Positions 45,461 through 57,500 of a stretch of DNA of 64,000 bases are shown piece by piece; within the stretch, counting starts at the first letter, position 1; each line of letters starts with the position of its first letter. Made by a program: the position numbers and the translations under genes. Below the pieces are notes generated by a model. It was not told where the DNA came from. It worked only from the letters and a program-made list of their open reading frames with translations, and made no database searches. Where the stretch lies: positions 15,625,078 through 15,689,077 of the forward strand of contig CM057169.1 of assembly GCA_029962745.1 (NCBI GenBank), written 5' to 3'. The DNA is from Echinometra lucunter. Taxonomy: Eukaryota; Echinodermata; Echinoidea; Camarodonta; Echinometridae.

Positions 45461-46000
45461 TCATCCCCTCGTCTTAATTGTCAAGTTAAAATGTCTCATT
45501 ATGGCGGGAATCGTTTGATTATCAACGAGCAGACTCGAAACATCAGGCAAAGGGGAAATAATTCAAACTCACACTATTAATGCATAAAGTGCAGTAGTAA
45601 TTTGACCTGTATATTATATGAAGGAAGACAAATAGTGATTACTCTTGTTATCTATAACTGTAAACGTGGAAAGGAATTAAAATATAATAGAACAGTGTAT
45701 GTAAAAAGTCATAAACAATGACCTGTATGTTCGCTGATTGTCCTCAATGTACTGTGTATGAATTACATGTATTGTTTCCACAATGTAAATATGACAAGGT
45801 TATGAAGAAGTAATGGCCATACTAATGAAAATGTTGTCATCAACTTGATGTAGAAACTATATGATGAGGGACAGCTCAGTCACTTTATTGTAGCATTAGA
45901 ATAGAAAGTAAAATATTTATTATAAATGGCGAACTAGTAGAGACATTAGAAGTTTACACAGTACCAGGAGAAGAAAGAAGGGGAAGAGGAGGGATCAGTA
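45461..46000. other. AT-rich non-coding DNA
   Basis: No gene recognised; it leads into a GA-rich tract at 45966-46000 and the assembly gap. Confidence 0.4.
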
Positions 46001-46500
46001 NNNNNNNNNNNNNNNNNNNNNNNNNNNNNNNNNNNNNNNNNNNNNNNNNNNNNNNNNNNNNNNNNNNNNNNNNNNNNNNNNNNNNNNNNNNNNNNNNNNN
46101 NNNNNNNNNNNNNNNNNNNNNNNNNNNNNNNNNNNNNNNNNNNNNNNNNNNNNNNNNNNNNNNNNNNNNNNNNNNNNNNNNNNNNNNNNNNNNNNNNNNN
46201 NNNNNNNNNNNNNNNNNNNNNNNNNNNNNNNNNNNNNNNNNNNNNNNNNNNNNNNNNNNNNNNNNNNNNNNNNNNNNNNNNNNNNNNNNNNNNNNNNNNN
46301 NNNNNNNNNNNNNNNNNNNNNNNNNNNNNNNNNNNNNNNNNNNNNNNNNNNNNNNNNNNNNNNNNNNNNNNNNNNNNNNNNNNNNNNNNNNNNNNNNNNN
46401 NNNNNNNNNNNNNNNNNNNNNNNNNNNNNNNNNNNNNNNNNNNNNNNNNNNNNNNNNNNNNNNNNNNNNNNNNNNNNNNNNNNNNNNNNNNNNNNNNNNN
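46001..46500. other. Assembly gap (500 N)
   Basis: Exactly 500 N, a conventional placeholder length, between two GA/GGA-rich ends. The true length is unknown and is probably more of the same purine repeat. Confidence 0.98.
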
Positions 46501-46745
46501 AGAAAAGGAAAAGGAAGAAGAGGAAGGAGAGGAGGAAGGAGAGGAGGAAGGAGAAAAAATAGGAAGAAGGGGAGGAGGAAGAAGTGGAAGAAGAATAAGA
46601 AGAAAAAAAAGAAGGGGAAGACGAAGAACAAAAACAAGAAGAACAAGAAGAAGAGGAGGAGTAGAAAAAGGGAGTGGGAAAGGAAGAGAAATAATGTAAC
46701 AGTGGGAGTAGTAGTAGCAGTAGTAGTAGCAGCAACAGTGGGAGC
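46501..46745. repeat. (GGA/GAA)n purine tract and (AGT/AGC)n
   Basis: Purine-only units (GAGGAAGGA, AGAAGAA) next to the gap, then 'gtagtagtagcagtagtagt' near 46709. The long minus-strand frames running through the gap are not genes. Confidence 0.9.
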
Positions 46746-46840
46746 AGCAATTCAAGAGGATAAAATTGAAATCCCTTGTGAAGTACAACCCATGTCATTC
46801 TGTGCATTAAATATATCATTGTGAATTGTATATGTTTTTC

Positions 46841-47270
46841 TGGGCCGGTATTCAATTCAATACTTGGATTAAGTAAAACTTTTACTAAGTATTTTACTTG
46901 GCTAAGAAATTTGCTTAAGTCATATTCAATTCAATACTTTGATTTTACTTTATTAAGCCAACTTTAAGCCAAAATTCTTACTGATAAGCATTGTGACGTC
47001 ATATTTTCAATGCGCAATTAACATGTCACATCAAAGTACACTCAAATACGTTATATCATTCTGCGCAGCGTCATGATGACTGCGTATAAAAACCTATGCC
47101 TACCAATCAAGGCCTCCAAAATAATTGGCTTAAGTCTCCTAGGTAGGTGTCTTAGATTTAGAATAAAATACTTAGCCAAAATATTGAACTGAATACCCAA
47201 ATTTGCTAAGTATTATATCTAAGTAAAATACTCATATTTCTGACTTAAGTATTGAATTGAATACCAGCTC
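46841..47270. mobile_element. Foldback MITE family 4, copy 1
   Basis: The ends are inverted: 'gggccggtattcaattcaat' + 'acttggattaag' at the left and its near complement 'cttaagtattgaattgaata' + 'ccagctc' at the right. Internally there are repeated AAGTATTTTACTTGGCTAAG-type blocks in both directions, and a TGACGTCA palindrome in 'gcattgtgacgtcatatttt'. About 430 bp; the same element lies at 55072-55523. Confidence 0.85.
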
Positions 47271-47460
47271 TGATGTATATAGTGTTTGATTGCAAAACGA
47301 AAAAAAGGCCATTACTTTTATTTCAGTAGTAACACTACCATCGTGTGTAACAATAAAATGCCTTCCATTTGATACCTCACTCATTATATATCAAGGAAAT
47401 GCTTGGGATTATAATCTAAAGCAGGCCCCTAAAGCTCCGCCATTTTGTCCAGGTCCATTA

Positions 47461-47719
47461 GAAGGCCGACCTAAGCACCCATCAATATTCATGATCAAAA
47501 ATGAATAATTCATTTTGTAAGATGATTCCAAGGAGTAGCGCGCACTTCTGCATGTTTTAAAACATCACGTCCATCAGCTAAAAACATGCGCATTAAATGC
47601 ACAACAAATGCGCAAAACAATGCGCAACCAATGCACATTAAATCAAAGTGTCACAATATTACTGATACATGCAAAAGTTATGAATAATGCAACGATAACG
47701 GGTGCTTAGGTCGGCCTTC
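47461..47719. mobile_element. Foldback element with perfect 20-bp ends
   Basis: GAAGGCCGACCTAAGCACCC at 47461-47480 is exactly complementary to 47700-47719. Partial complementarity continues outward ('ggtccatta' facing 'aaatgatcc'). The interior has repeated 'atgcgca(a/t)' words. 259 bp, non-coding. Confidence 0.8.
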
Positions 47720-47811
47720 AAATGATCCAAAAGAGGCCGGGCCTAATGCCATTGGCGTAATGATATCTGTGCGTGTTGCTTTTCGTCTAGTAAATTTATT
47801 ATATGTCTATG

Positions 47812-48957
47812 ATCTAAAGTATCCTATATTTTCTTATTATTTTTTTTATATTTTAGCACCTTCAATTGCAAATATCTCAAATTTACAAAAAAGGATATAT
47901 TGTTTTTCAAAATCAAACTCTTCATAAATATATAGGCAAAAGACAGCATACATCATTAAATATATCTGGATCAAAATGAATTGAATGCCTGAAGCAGAAA
48001 GGTGTAAAGTATCCTATATCTTCTTATTATTTTCCTTATATTTTAGCACCTTAAATTGCAAATATCTCAAATTTACAAAAAAGGATAAATTGTTTTTCAA
48101 AATCAAACTCTTCATAAATATATAGGCAAAAGACAGCATACATCATTAAATACATCTGGATCAAAATGAATTGAATGCCTGAAGCAGAAAGGTGTAAAGT
48201 ATCCTATATTTTCTTATTATTTTCTTTATATTTTAGCACCTTCAATTGCAAATATCTCAAATTTACAAAAAAAGGATATATTGTTTTTCAAAATCAAACT
48301 CTTCATAAATATACAGGCAAAAGACAGCATACATCATTAAATACATCTGGATCAAAATGAATTGAATGCCTGAAGCAGAAAGGTGTAAAGTATCCTATAT
48401 CTTCTTATTATTTTCCTTATATTTTAGCACCTTAAATTGCAAATATCTCAAATTTACAAAAAAGGATAAATTGTTTTTCAAAATCAAACTCTTCATAAAT
48501 ATATAGGCAAAAGACAGCATACATCATTAAATACATCTGGATCAAAATGAATTGAATGCCTGAAGCAGAAAGGTGTAAAGTATCCTATATTTTCTTATTA
48601 TTTTCTTTATATTTTAGCACCTTCAATTGCAAATATCTCAAATTTACAAAAAAAGGATATATTGTTTTTCAAAATCAAACTCTTCATAAATATACAGGCA
48701 AAAGACAGCATACATCATTAAATACATCTGGATCAAAATGAATTGAATGCCTGAAGCAGAAAGGTGTAAAGTATCCTATATTTTCTTATTATTTTCTTTA
48801 TATTTTAGCACCTTCAATTGCAAATATCTCAAATTTACAAAAAAAGGATATATTGTTTTTCAAAATCAAACTCTTCATAAATATACAGGCAAAAGACAGC
48901 ATACATCATTAAATACATCTGGATCAAAATGAATTGAATGCCTGAAGCAGAAAGGTG
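47812..48957 (+). repeat. Six-unit 190-bp tandem array with higher-order structure
   Basis: 'gaagcagaaaggtgt' ends each unit at 47991, 48181, 48372, 48562, 48753 and 48944, so the period is 190-191 bp. Diagnostic differences (ttcaattg or ttaaattg; ggatata or ggataaa; tttctt or ttcctt) sort the units as A, B, C, B, C, C. This shows duplication of a B-C dimer and then of C. The C units contain the same 61-codon frame (MPEAERCKVSYIFLL...). I regard that frame as passive, because it spans the unit junction and its composition is that of the AT-rich repeat. Confidence 0.92.
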
Positions 48958-50029
48958 TCGGATTAGATCCACTAAATCTTGTTAACTCCGTTTGCAATCA
49001 AGCTAAACGACATCCCTCCCTAAATAGCAACGTCGACAGAGTTGGGCTAAGATAAAACTTCTAATGAATGGATTATTCAAACAGAGGCATGTGCTGTTCA
49101 TATATTTTCTCAAGTCTTTATTTCAAGTAAAAAAAATTCTTGTTGACATAATAAACTAGGTCCCTTTCCAGACTCATGGTAGGTCAAAATAGATAATGTG
49201 ACATACGTAATACATGTACATAAGTACAATTCAGGAATTATGCGATACCCAGCGGTTTTCTCCCGCACACTGCAGTAACTTGGAGTCACATTTATAATAT
49301 AACACTAAAATTTTAGTAGTAACTATGCATATTACATAATAATTCAGAGTTATTATACATTCACAGCAACAATATAACATCATCTTTGTGGAAAGGGCTG
49401 GGAATATGGGAGCAGACAACTTTATCTCAGTACAGACTAACACATTTCCAAGAAAAAAGAGTTTTATGCATTCCCATTTAAGAGCTCAGAAGCTTAGCAT
49501 CATAATTCCATCTTGCTCCCTCTGAACATACAAGTATCTGATTTTCTCACTTCATAAAACAAATTCTTGCATATGAATTTATTCTCTCTCTTTCCCTCTC
49601 TCTCCATCACACATCCTCTCCCCTCTACCCTCTCTTTCTCCCCTCTTTCCCTCCTCTTTTTCTGTCGAAGCGTTTGAGTTCTTCGGCTCCTGTGGTAGTG
49701 AATTCCACAGGGCTGATTCGGCATGAGCAAATGCTCGATCTCCCCACTACACCTTAGAGGCTACGAAGTACATGTATGACCTATGGCAGATGGACGTCAT
49801 TTGGATTCTTTAGTTTCGCCTCAACCTTGACTTGCAGGAACCCATTTGGTTGACCGATTCATTTCCCTCAGGTTTTCATCTCTTGAATATGGAGAAGCAA
49901 GTTGGATGACAGGGGCACATCTTGACAGCCTCTGTGACCTCCTTCCTTCTCTATCATCTGGCTGTTGCCTCTCAGTGTAGCTGTATTCAGTGAGGGGCTA
50001 CTGCTTATGTCATCTGCAAAGAAACATTA
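48958..50029. other. Non-coding, with a CT-rich patch at 49580-49670
   Basis: No gene recognised. 49560-49670 is pyrimidine-rich. 49675-49990 contains phrases such as 'ccacagggctgattcggcat' that look like unique or very old repeat sequence. The last ~50 bases lead into the inverted-pair arm. Confidence 0.4.
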
Positions 50030-50515
50030 AAGGGGGTACCCAATGCTGAAACAATGTTAGTTCATTTAAAAGAGCATGATTTTATTAGCAGAAAATCATC
50101 TGCCTATAGTTTTTTTAAAAGTCGTGTTGCCAAGGAAACCCCCAAATGTGGTAAGATTTCAGGATATTTTTGACCCCTCAGCTGTGACCCAGTTTCAACT
50201 GGGTACCCACTTTGACGTCAAAATGACGTCAAAGTGGGTACCATGTCGCGCAATTCCAGCAAAATGCGCGCAAGGTATAGGTATAATGTACAATCTAGCG
50301 CGCAGCACAACTGCAATGCGCGAAGCTGGGTACCCACTTTGACGTCATACCTCATACTCAAATTTTTTGGTCAACTCTTGACTTTTTATGAGAAAATTAG
50401 CCAAAATGCATTGATTTTGATTGAAAATCATTAAATTTTTAATGTTATTCTTCTTAGAATTCTATTCTCGATCATATATCAAAAAAACTTTACCATTGTG
50501 TAATCACTTTAAAGC
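50030..50515 (+). repeat. Arm 1 of a 0.5-kb inverted repeat pair
   Basis: Colinear, in opposite orientation, with 53628-54113: 'gggtacccaatgctgaaaca' + 'atgttagttcatttaaaaga', 'cagctgtgacccagtttcaa', 'gcgcgcagcacaactgcaat', 'ccattgtgtaatcacttta'. Inside is a perfect palindrome at 50202-50242 (GGTACCCACTTTGACGTCA, AAA, complement). The family is unknown; the ends of the homology are where I put the boundaries. Confidence 0.8.
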
Positions 50516-50990
50516 TTGTGAACAGTTTTGGTAACAAAAAGAAAATTGGCATGAAACTAACGAAAAAATACCCTCACATTGTCAGCCTTGCGTAAACATA
50601 CGTGAGATCATGCGATATTCCATTCATGATTTCCAATGAATTTTAGTGTAAATATCTCAAATGAGAGCAATGTAAATGTACACCCTGTCCAATGCTAGGA
50701 CCCCTGCACCCTGACCACTCCCCGAGAACAATCACAGCGCTTCATTACACTTGTTGCATAAGCAGAACGCTCAGTGGGTTTACACGTGTGCAGACACCGG
50801 ATTTTACGTCGCGGACCAGAGATCACAAACATTTTTGGCCTTTCATTTGTTTAATATCAACTTGAGGAAGAAAAAAACTTCACAGCTTCTTAGTTTTGCT
50901 TCTGTCTTGCTACTGACCAGCTGAAAGCAAGGAAATCTGACAAATATTTCATGAGAAAAGATGCTCTTGTTCAGCTTTCCGCAGTCAGAT
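50516..50990. other. Non-coding, downstream of WRAP53
   Basis: No feature recognised. It probably lies beyond the 3' end of the WRAP53 transcript. Confidence 0.4.
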
Positions 50991-50996
50991 TTTATT
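50991..50996 (-). terminator. WRAP53: Candidate WRAP53 poly(A) signal AATAAA
   Basis: The minus strand reads AATAAA about 310 bases after the WRAP53 stop. Another AATAAA-containing word lies inside the last coding exon (about 51325), so the signal actually used is uncertain. Confidence 0.35.
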
Positions 50997-51302
50997 GATC
51001 AAGGTGTCAAGGTAAAGAAAGCTCTGCATACTACAATATATGGATTTTGGTAAGCAGCCCTTCATACTAACAAAGAGGTCACACCATTAAGATTCATTTC
51101 AGCAATTTCAAGTGAATTATATAGATACAGTGAAACCTGTATATAAAGACCACCCAAGGGAGACAAGAAACACAGCCTCTATGAGCAGGTGGACTTTATG
51201 AACAGGTTTCTTTAATACATGTATCAATGGGAAAAGCTATTCAAGTGAAACGGAAATTGTGGTCTCTATAGATAGGTGGAAGGTATAGCAGATTTGACTG
51301 TA

Positions 51303-51546
51303 CTAGAGCTTGAATATTGGTTTCCTCTTTATTGACTTGCATTGTAAACTGAGAATGATTCCATACCCGACTGTTGCCTTTTGGCGGAGTGACCACAGCT
51401 TGAGTGAATGGTCAATGGTTGACTGGACGGCATCCATCTCCTCCTCGCTGTCTTCTCCGTCGCTAGTACCACCCATGTTCCTCCCAGGAAACTCCAGCCT
51501 TCGCTGTCCAGATGCGGTTGCCATGACCGGGAGATGTGGATGAAGA
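51303..51546 (-). CDS. WRAP53: WRAP53 last coding exon (h)
   Basis: 244 bases including the stop; acceptor TTCCCTCTAG. Encodes [20 protein letters not shown], an acidic stretch ([11 protein letters not shown]), a final [10 protein letters not shown] segment and a basic end ending in PIFKL. The acidic tail after ATASGQR is also seen in vertebrates. Confidence 0.93.
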
Positions 51547-54500
51547 CTAGAGGGAAGAAAAGATGATGATGATGACGATGATGTTGATGTCGATGATAGA
51601 TTGCATTGTGCTTGACAGTATGTTTCTAGGCACTTTACATATTATTACTATAACCCAGTTGGATTCTTTAGCACGTTAACACATGCCAGTGTTCAGTGGC
51701 ATGTGAAATTGGTCAATATATTAAGAAGTATTATCAGTGATTTTAATAAAATTTGCATAAATTTGCATAATTAATTAATTTCTCAATCCCCATCTAGCCC
51801 GTTCATATAAAGCAAACAGGGTCAAAATCGGACAAGAAATGGCAAAGAAGCATTTTGAAGCTGTGGATGGATCGAAGGACGGAACTCAGAATGCCGAATG
51901 ATGGACGACAGATGCCACACCACAACATATGCACATCAGGCCCAATTTTGGTTGGATGAGCTAAAAAGCAAAAGAAGGTTTTTTAATACCTGATACCATT
52001 GACACAGTCACTGTGTGCCTTGTACTTAAAGCAAGGTAGAAGGATAGGGTCTGAGGTATAGTCATCCGAGGGAGGGGTCGGTTCTTGGGTTGTGTCCCAC
52101 ACACTCACTGTTCCATTCTGGTTGCCTGACACAAGATACTGCCCATTCCTGTAGTGTCAATAGAGAAGAGAGAGGGAGAGACAGAGAAAGAGAGAGAGAG
52201 AGAAATAGAGAGAGAGAGAGACATAGGGAGAAAGAGACAGATAGAGACAGAGACACACAGAGAGAGAGATGGTCAGAGACAGTCAGCAAACAGAAAGATA
52301 CAGAGAGACAGAGAGTCAGACGAGAGAGATGGTCAGAGACAGTCAGCAAGCACAGAAAGAGACAGAGAGAAAGAGAGATAGACAAGAAAGAGATGGTCAG
52401 AGTCAGTCAGCAAACGCAGAGACAGAGAGACAGAGAGTCAGACGAGAGAGATGGTCAGAGACAGTCAGCAAACACAGAAAGAGACAGAGAGACAGAGAGT
52501 CAGACGAGAGAGATGGTCAGAGACAGTCAGCAAACACAGAAAGAGACAGAGAGACAGAGAGTCAGACGAGAGAGATGGTCAGAGACAGTCAGTAAACACC
52601 GAAAGAGACAGAGAGACAGAGAGTCAGACGAGAGAGATGGTCAGAGACAGCAAACACAGAAAGAGACAGAGAAACAGAGAGTCAGATGAGAGAGAGAGAG
52701 AGAGACATAGGGAGAAAGAGACAGATAAACAGAGACAGAGTCAGACGAGAGAGATGGTCAGAGACAGTCAGCAAGCACAGAAAGAGACAGAGAGACAGAG
52801 AGATAGACAAGAAAGAGATGGTCAGAGACAGTCAGCAAACACAGAAAGAGACAGAGAGACAGAGAGATAGACAAGAAAGAGATGGTCAGAGACAGTCAGC
52901 AAACGCAGAGACAGAGAGACAGAGAGTCAGACGAGAGAGATGGTCAGAGACAGTCAGCAAACACAGAAAGAGACAGAGAGACAGAGAGTCAGATGAGAGA
53001 GACAGTCAGCAAACACAGAAAGAGACAGAGAGACAGAGAGTCAGACGAGAGAGATGGTCAGAGACAGTCAGCAAACACAGAAAGAGACAGAGAGACAGAG
53101 AGTCAGACGAGAGAGATGGTCAGAGACAGTCAGTAAACACCGAAAGAGACAGAGAGACAGAGAGTCAGACGAGAGAGATGGTCAGAGACAGCAAACACAG
53201 AAAGAGACAGAGAAACAGAGAGTCAGATGAGAGAGAGAGAGAGAGACATAGGGAGAAAGAGACAGATAAACAGAGACAGAGTCAGACGAGAGAGATGGTC
53301 AGAGACAGTCAGTAAACACAGAAAGAGACAGAGAGACAGAGAGTCAGACAAAAGAGATGGTCAGAGACAGTCAGCAAACACAGAAAGAGACAGAGAGACA
53401 GAGACAGACAAGAAAGAGATGGTCAGAGACAGTCAGCAAACACAGAAAGAGACAGACAGACAGACGGAGACAAAGAGATTGAAAAAGAGAGAGAATGTTT
53501 AAATCCTATTCATACATCAAGTTCACTTGATGTCAGACTTCCTCATTATAAGTAGGTAACCCATCTAGACTGTGAATTTAGTTCCTGACAATAATCTAAA
53601 TTAAAAGATCACAAATTACAATGGCTCTTAAAGTGATTACACAATGGTAATTTTTTTTTTAATATAAGACTGAGAATAGAATTCTAAAAAGAATAACATT
53701 AAAAATTTGATGATTTTCAATCGAAATCAATGCATCTTGGCTAATTTTCTCATAAAAAAGTCAAGAGTTGACCAAAACATTTGAGAATGAGGTATGACAT
53801 AAAAGTGGTTACCCAGTTTCGCGCATTGCAGTTGTGCTGCATGCTAGCCGGTACAATATGTATTATATCTTGCGCACATTTTGCTAGAATTGCGCGACAA
53901 GGTAACCACTTTGACGCCATTTTGACGTCATTGTGGGTACCCAGTTGAAACTGGGACACAGCTGAGGGGTCAAAAATATCCTGAAATCTGACCACATTTG
54001 GGGATTTCCTTGCCAACACGACTTTAAAAAAAATATAAGCAGATGATTTTCTGCTGATGAAATCATACTCTTTTAAATGAACTAACATTGTTTCAGCATT
54101 GGGTACAACCTTTAAGGCCTCGTCACACCAAATCCGTTCCGGGCCACCGTGTCCCAAACCGTATCAAATTGCTCCCAGAGCGATTGCATAAAAAGCGTTC
54201 TGGTTACCACAGCACGGTACATGTTTGGTGTGAACAGTCGCTTCGGAATTATTCCAGTATAGTACACGATCGATCCATTTCCACCGTTTTTGTGCACCGT
54301 TGTACCAGAACAGGGCCTGTTTTGTGGCCTAGACCATGTTCGGTGTGCGGAGGCCTTTATGTGAGTTTGACATCTAACTTCTACATTCATATCATCTGTG
54401 GCAACAATGGTTTCTGGAACTGTACAGTACCTTATGGTCAGATAAATAGTATTTTGATTGAAACCTGCAGTACTTTTCTTAAAACAGTTCCAAATTTTGC

Positions 54501-57500
54501 AATAATGAAACAGTTGGCATTACTTTACAACTCACCTATCCATATCAAAGTAGACCCTTTGATGCGTAGAAACTTCCCTCAGAGCACTATACAGCACCTT
54601 ACCAGGATTACGTACATCCCAGCAGAGAATTTCCTGATCCTATGTGAAGAAATTTTTTTTTAAAGGAGACATAACAATAACCATAATAACTAGAAATATC
54701 ACTGAAGGTGATTAATACCCCCGCCCCAATGTGTGTACTAGATTTCATGAGCATTGCTCGAAAAATAAGTGGTTTAATCCGGAATATTTTCCAGATTTAT
54801 TGCCATATGCCGTTACCATAGCAACAGTTTCCAACACATTGAAAAAATATGCCTTGTACATCTGCATCCCAAGACCAATGTGCCTGCCAAATTTCATGAG
54901 CATTTCCTAAAAACTGAGGAAGAAGTTCGATCCGCAACATTTGCAACAGACCGACAGCACCGACCGTTCGCTGATTCCTAATAACAGCAAACAACAACAA
55001 CAACAACAACAACAATAATAATAATAGTGGGTTCTTAAATAGAGCTCATGTCTGTCACACCAGACACTCCTGGGCCGGCATTCAATTCAATACTTGGATT
55101 AAGTAAAACTTTTACTAAGTATTTTACTTGGCTAAGCAATTTGCTTAAGTCATATTCAATTCAATACTTTGAATTTTACTTTAGTAAGTCATCTTTAAGC
55201 CAAAATTCTTACTGACAAGCATTGTGACGTCATATTTTCAAGGCACAATTAACACAACGCATCAAATACGCTCGAATACGCTATTAATAATTAATAATAA
55301 TTCTGCGCAGCTCATGATGACTGCGTATAAAAACCTATGCCTGCCAATCGAGGCTTCCAAAACAATTGGCTCAAGTCTCCTAGGTATGTGTCTTAGATTT
55401 AGGGCAAAATACTTAGCTAAAATATTGAATTGAATACCAAATTTAGCTAAGTATTTTATCTAAGCAAAAAACTAAGCAAAATACTCATATTTCTGACGTA
55501 AGTATTGAATTGAATACCGGCCCAAGTGCTCCACTATTATTGCCAAGGCTTTGAGCACTGCTGGCATTACAGCGCTCTAGCACTTCAAAGAATTTCTTTT
55601 TATCCAGTACCCACTTAATACACCTGGGTGAAGAGTGGCAAACATAGATAAATGTCTTGCCAAAAGACTTTTTATCACTTATCACTATTAAGGGTACTAC
55701 TGGCCTTAGGCAACTCAGTGAAATTCATTGGCACGAAAAAATGCTCTATAGCCTAAAATTAGAGATATTTCATTAAGCCATGGAGCAAGGAAAAAAAAAC
55801 CTCTACTACCTTGACTGTGCTTAATATTACCCAAAGCTATCTTTATGCATGCCAAATTACAACTTTTAAATGCACCACTATCACCAAAACTTTAACACTA
55901 TGCATTCTCGACAAGTCTTTTCATGCAACTTCATCTTATACAACTAAAAATCATGTTAAAATATGATTTTGAAGAATGAATAAATTTTTCTGCAACAATA
56001 CAATGATCATTGTAAATATAATACATTCATAATGATAAATAAAGTATATTTGCTTTAAAAAAAACAAACAATTGTAGCCAGGAGACACATCTCACCTTTC
56101 TCCCTCCACTGTACAGTCTATTCATATCAGGTGAGAACATGAGATGGGTTACTCCACCACTCTGCCCATCAAGGAGGCATACTAAATTGTTGTTGTCACT
56201 TGTATACAGACCAACTGAAAAAAGGAAATACAGAGGGCATAACTGTCAAAGTAAAAAAAGTGATTTCTGGTCATGGAACACTCCCTATCGCATATAGCCG
56301 ATATCAACTGATATCACCTCCCAATACCCACATTTGGGGAAAACAGAGTTGGGATATGACTTGTGGTCAAAATGAAGGGATGTTTTCCAATTCAGTGATA
56401 TACATGTCAGGGAATATCCCACCACACATACATACAGCGTTATGCACCACACACACCACATGCACAGGACAAGTATATGTGCACCTACATACACACACTG
56501 ATCCGGACACTTGTATATTCGACGTTTGAATTCAAACTGTTGTAACAGTTTAAATGGATTGGGGATAGTTTTTAATTTCTTACAAAAAGTTTCAAAGCCT
56601 ATGTCTATGATATCTCATACACATAATCAGTATGGTATACTGATCCACCCTCACAAGTTTCATAAGGTTTCCAAAGTGTGTCCTTTTTAGTAACACTTTT
56701 GAAGTTATTTTTCAATCCAGAATTTTGGAATTACATATCATACATGAGCAAAAGAGAAAAATTTTCCTTCCATCTGACCATCTCCAATGCGATATATTGT
56801 GTCATTCTGGAATAAGAATAATTTGATTGTAACTAATCATTAAACTCTCTAAATTGACAACTTCATGTAAAATATCACTTTTTTTGTGTCCAAATTGGTA
56901 ATCTTTCTATTGAATTTTGCCATTTTTATACATATTGGTTCATGTTATATAAATTTTCATTTTTTTAAAACCATGATGAAGTGGAAAATAATTTTAAAAA
57001 CTGTTGCCAATTTGAGGAGGGAAAGCTGATTAAACTCAGTTCTTCATAAAACTGGGTACTGCTATGTGTTACAGATAAACTGGAGTTCTGGTCATGCAAT
57101 CATAAAGTGAAAAAAAAAAGTTCCCAAGCAACTGGGAAAGTTAGATTAGTTGTATCTAAACACAGATGTCTAGCATGAGATATAGAGATTATTGAATTGA
57201 TAAGAAATTCACTTACTTTCCCCAAAAGGAACTTGCACTGCACAAAGAAATGAGTATACGGGACCACACACAAATCTGGCATGAATGTTACCCCCAAACT
57301 TTTCAGCTTTTTCTGGTCATATTTCTAATATGAGGGCATTTCAAGAGCAATCCTTTAATTTCTAGAGGACATTTTCACGATGATATTCTTCATAACTGAC
57401 ATGGAAAGAATGAGAAAGCTCACAAATTATTCTTCAACTTTCCCAGAACTCAAGCTTCTCTTAAAGGGTTAGGGTTAGGCAGAGCGTTTAGTCCAGGGTT

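Noticed and set aside
45946..46855. Minus-strand frames of 230-286 codons
   Set aside because: Most of their length is the 500-N gap, and the rest is purine/pyrimidine repeat.
48175..48932. Three identical 61-codon frames
   Set aside because: They are the 190-bp satellite unit read across its junction; repetition of the frame follows from repetition of the DNA.
52090..53502. Arg/Glu/Gln-rich frames of up to 209 codons on the + strand
   Set aside because: They translate the 60-bp purine minisatellite in a WRAP53 intron; several frames are open simultaneously and the true gene is on the other strand.
57475..57500. True telomeric repeat
   Set aside because: Only two or three GGGTTA units, inside a duplicated intronic segment.
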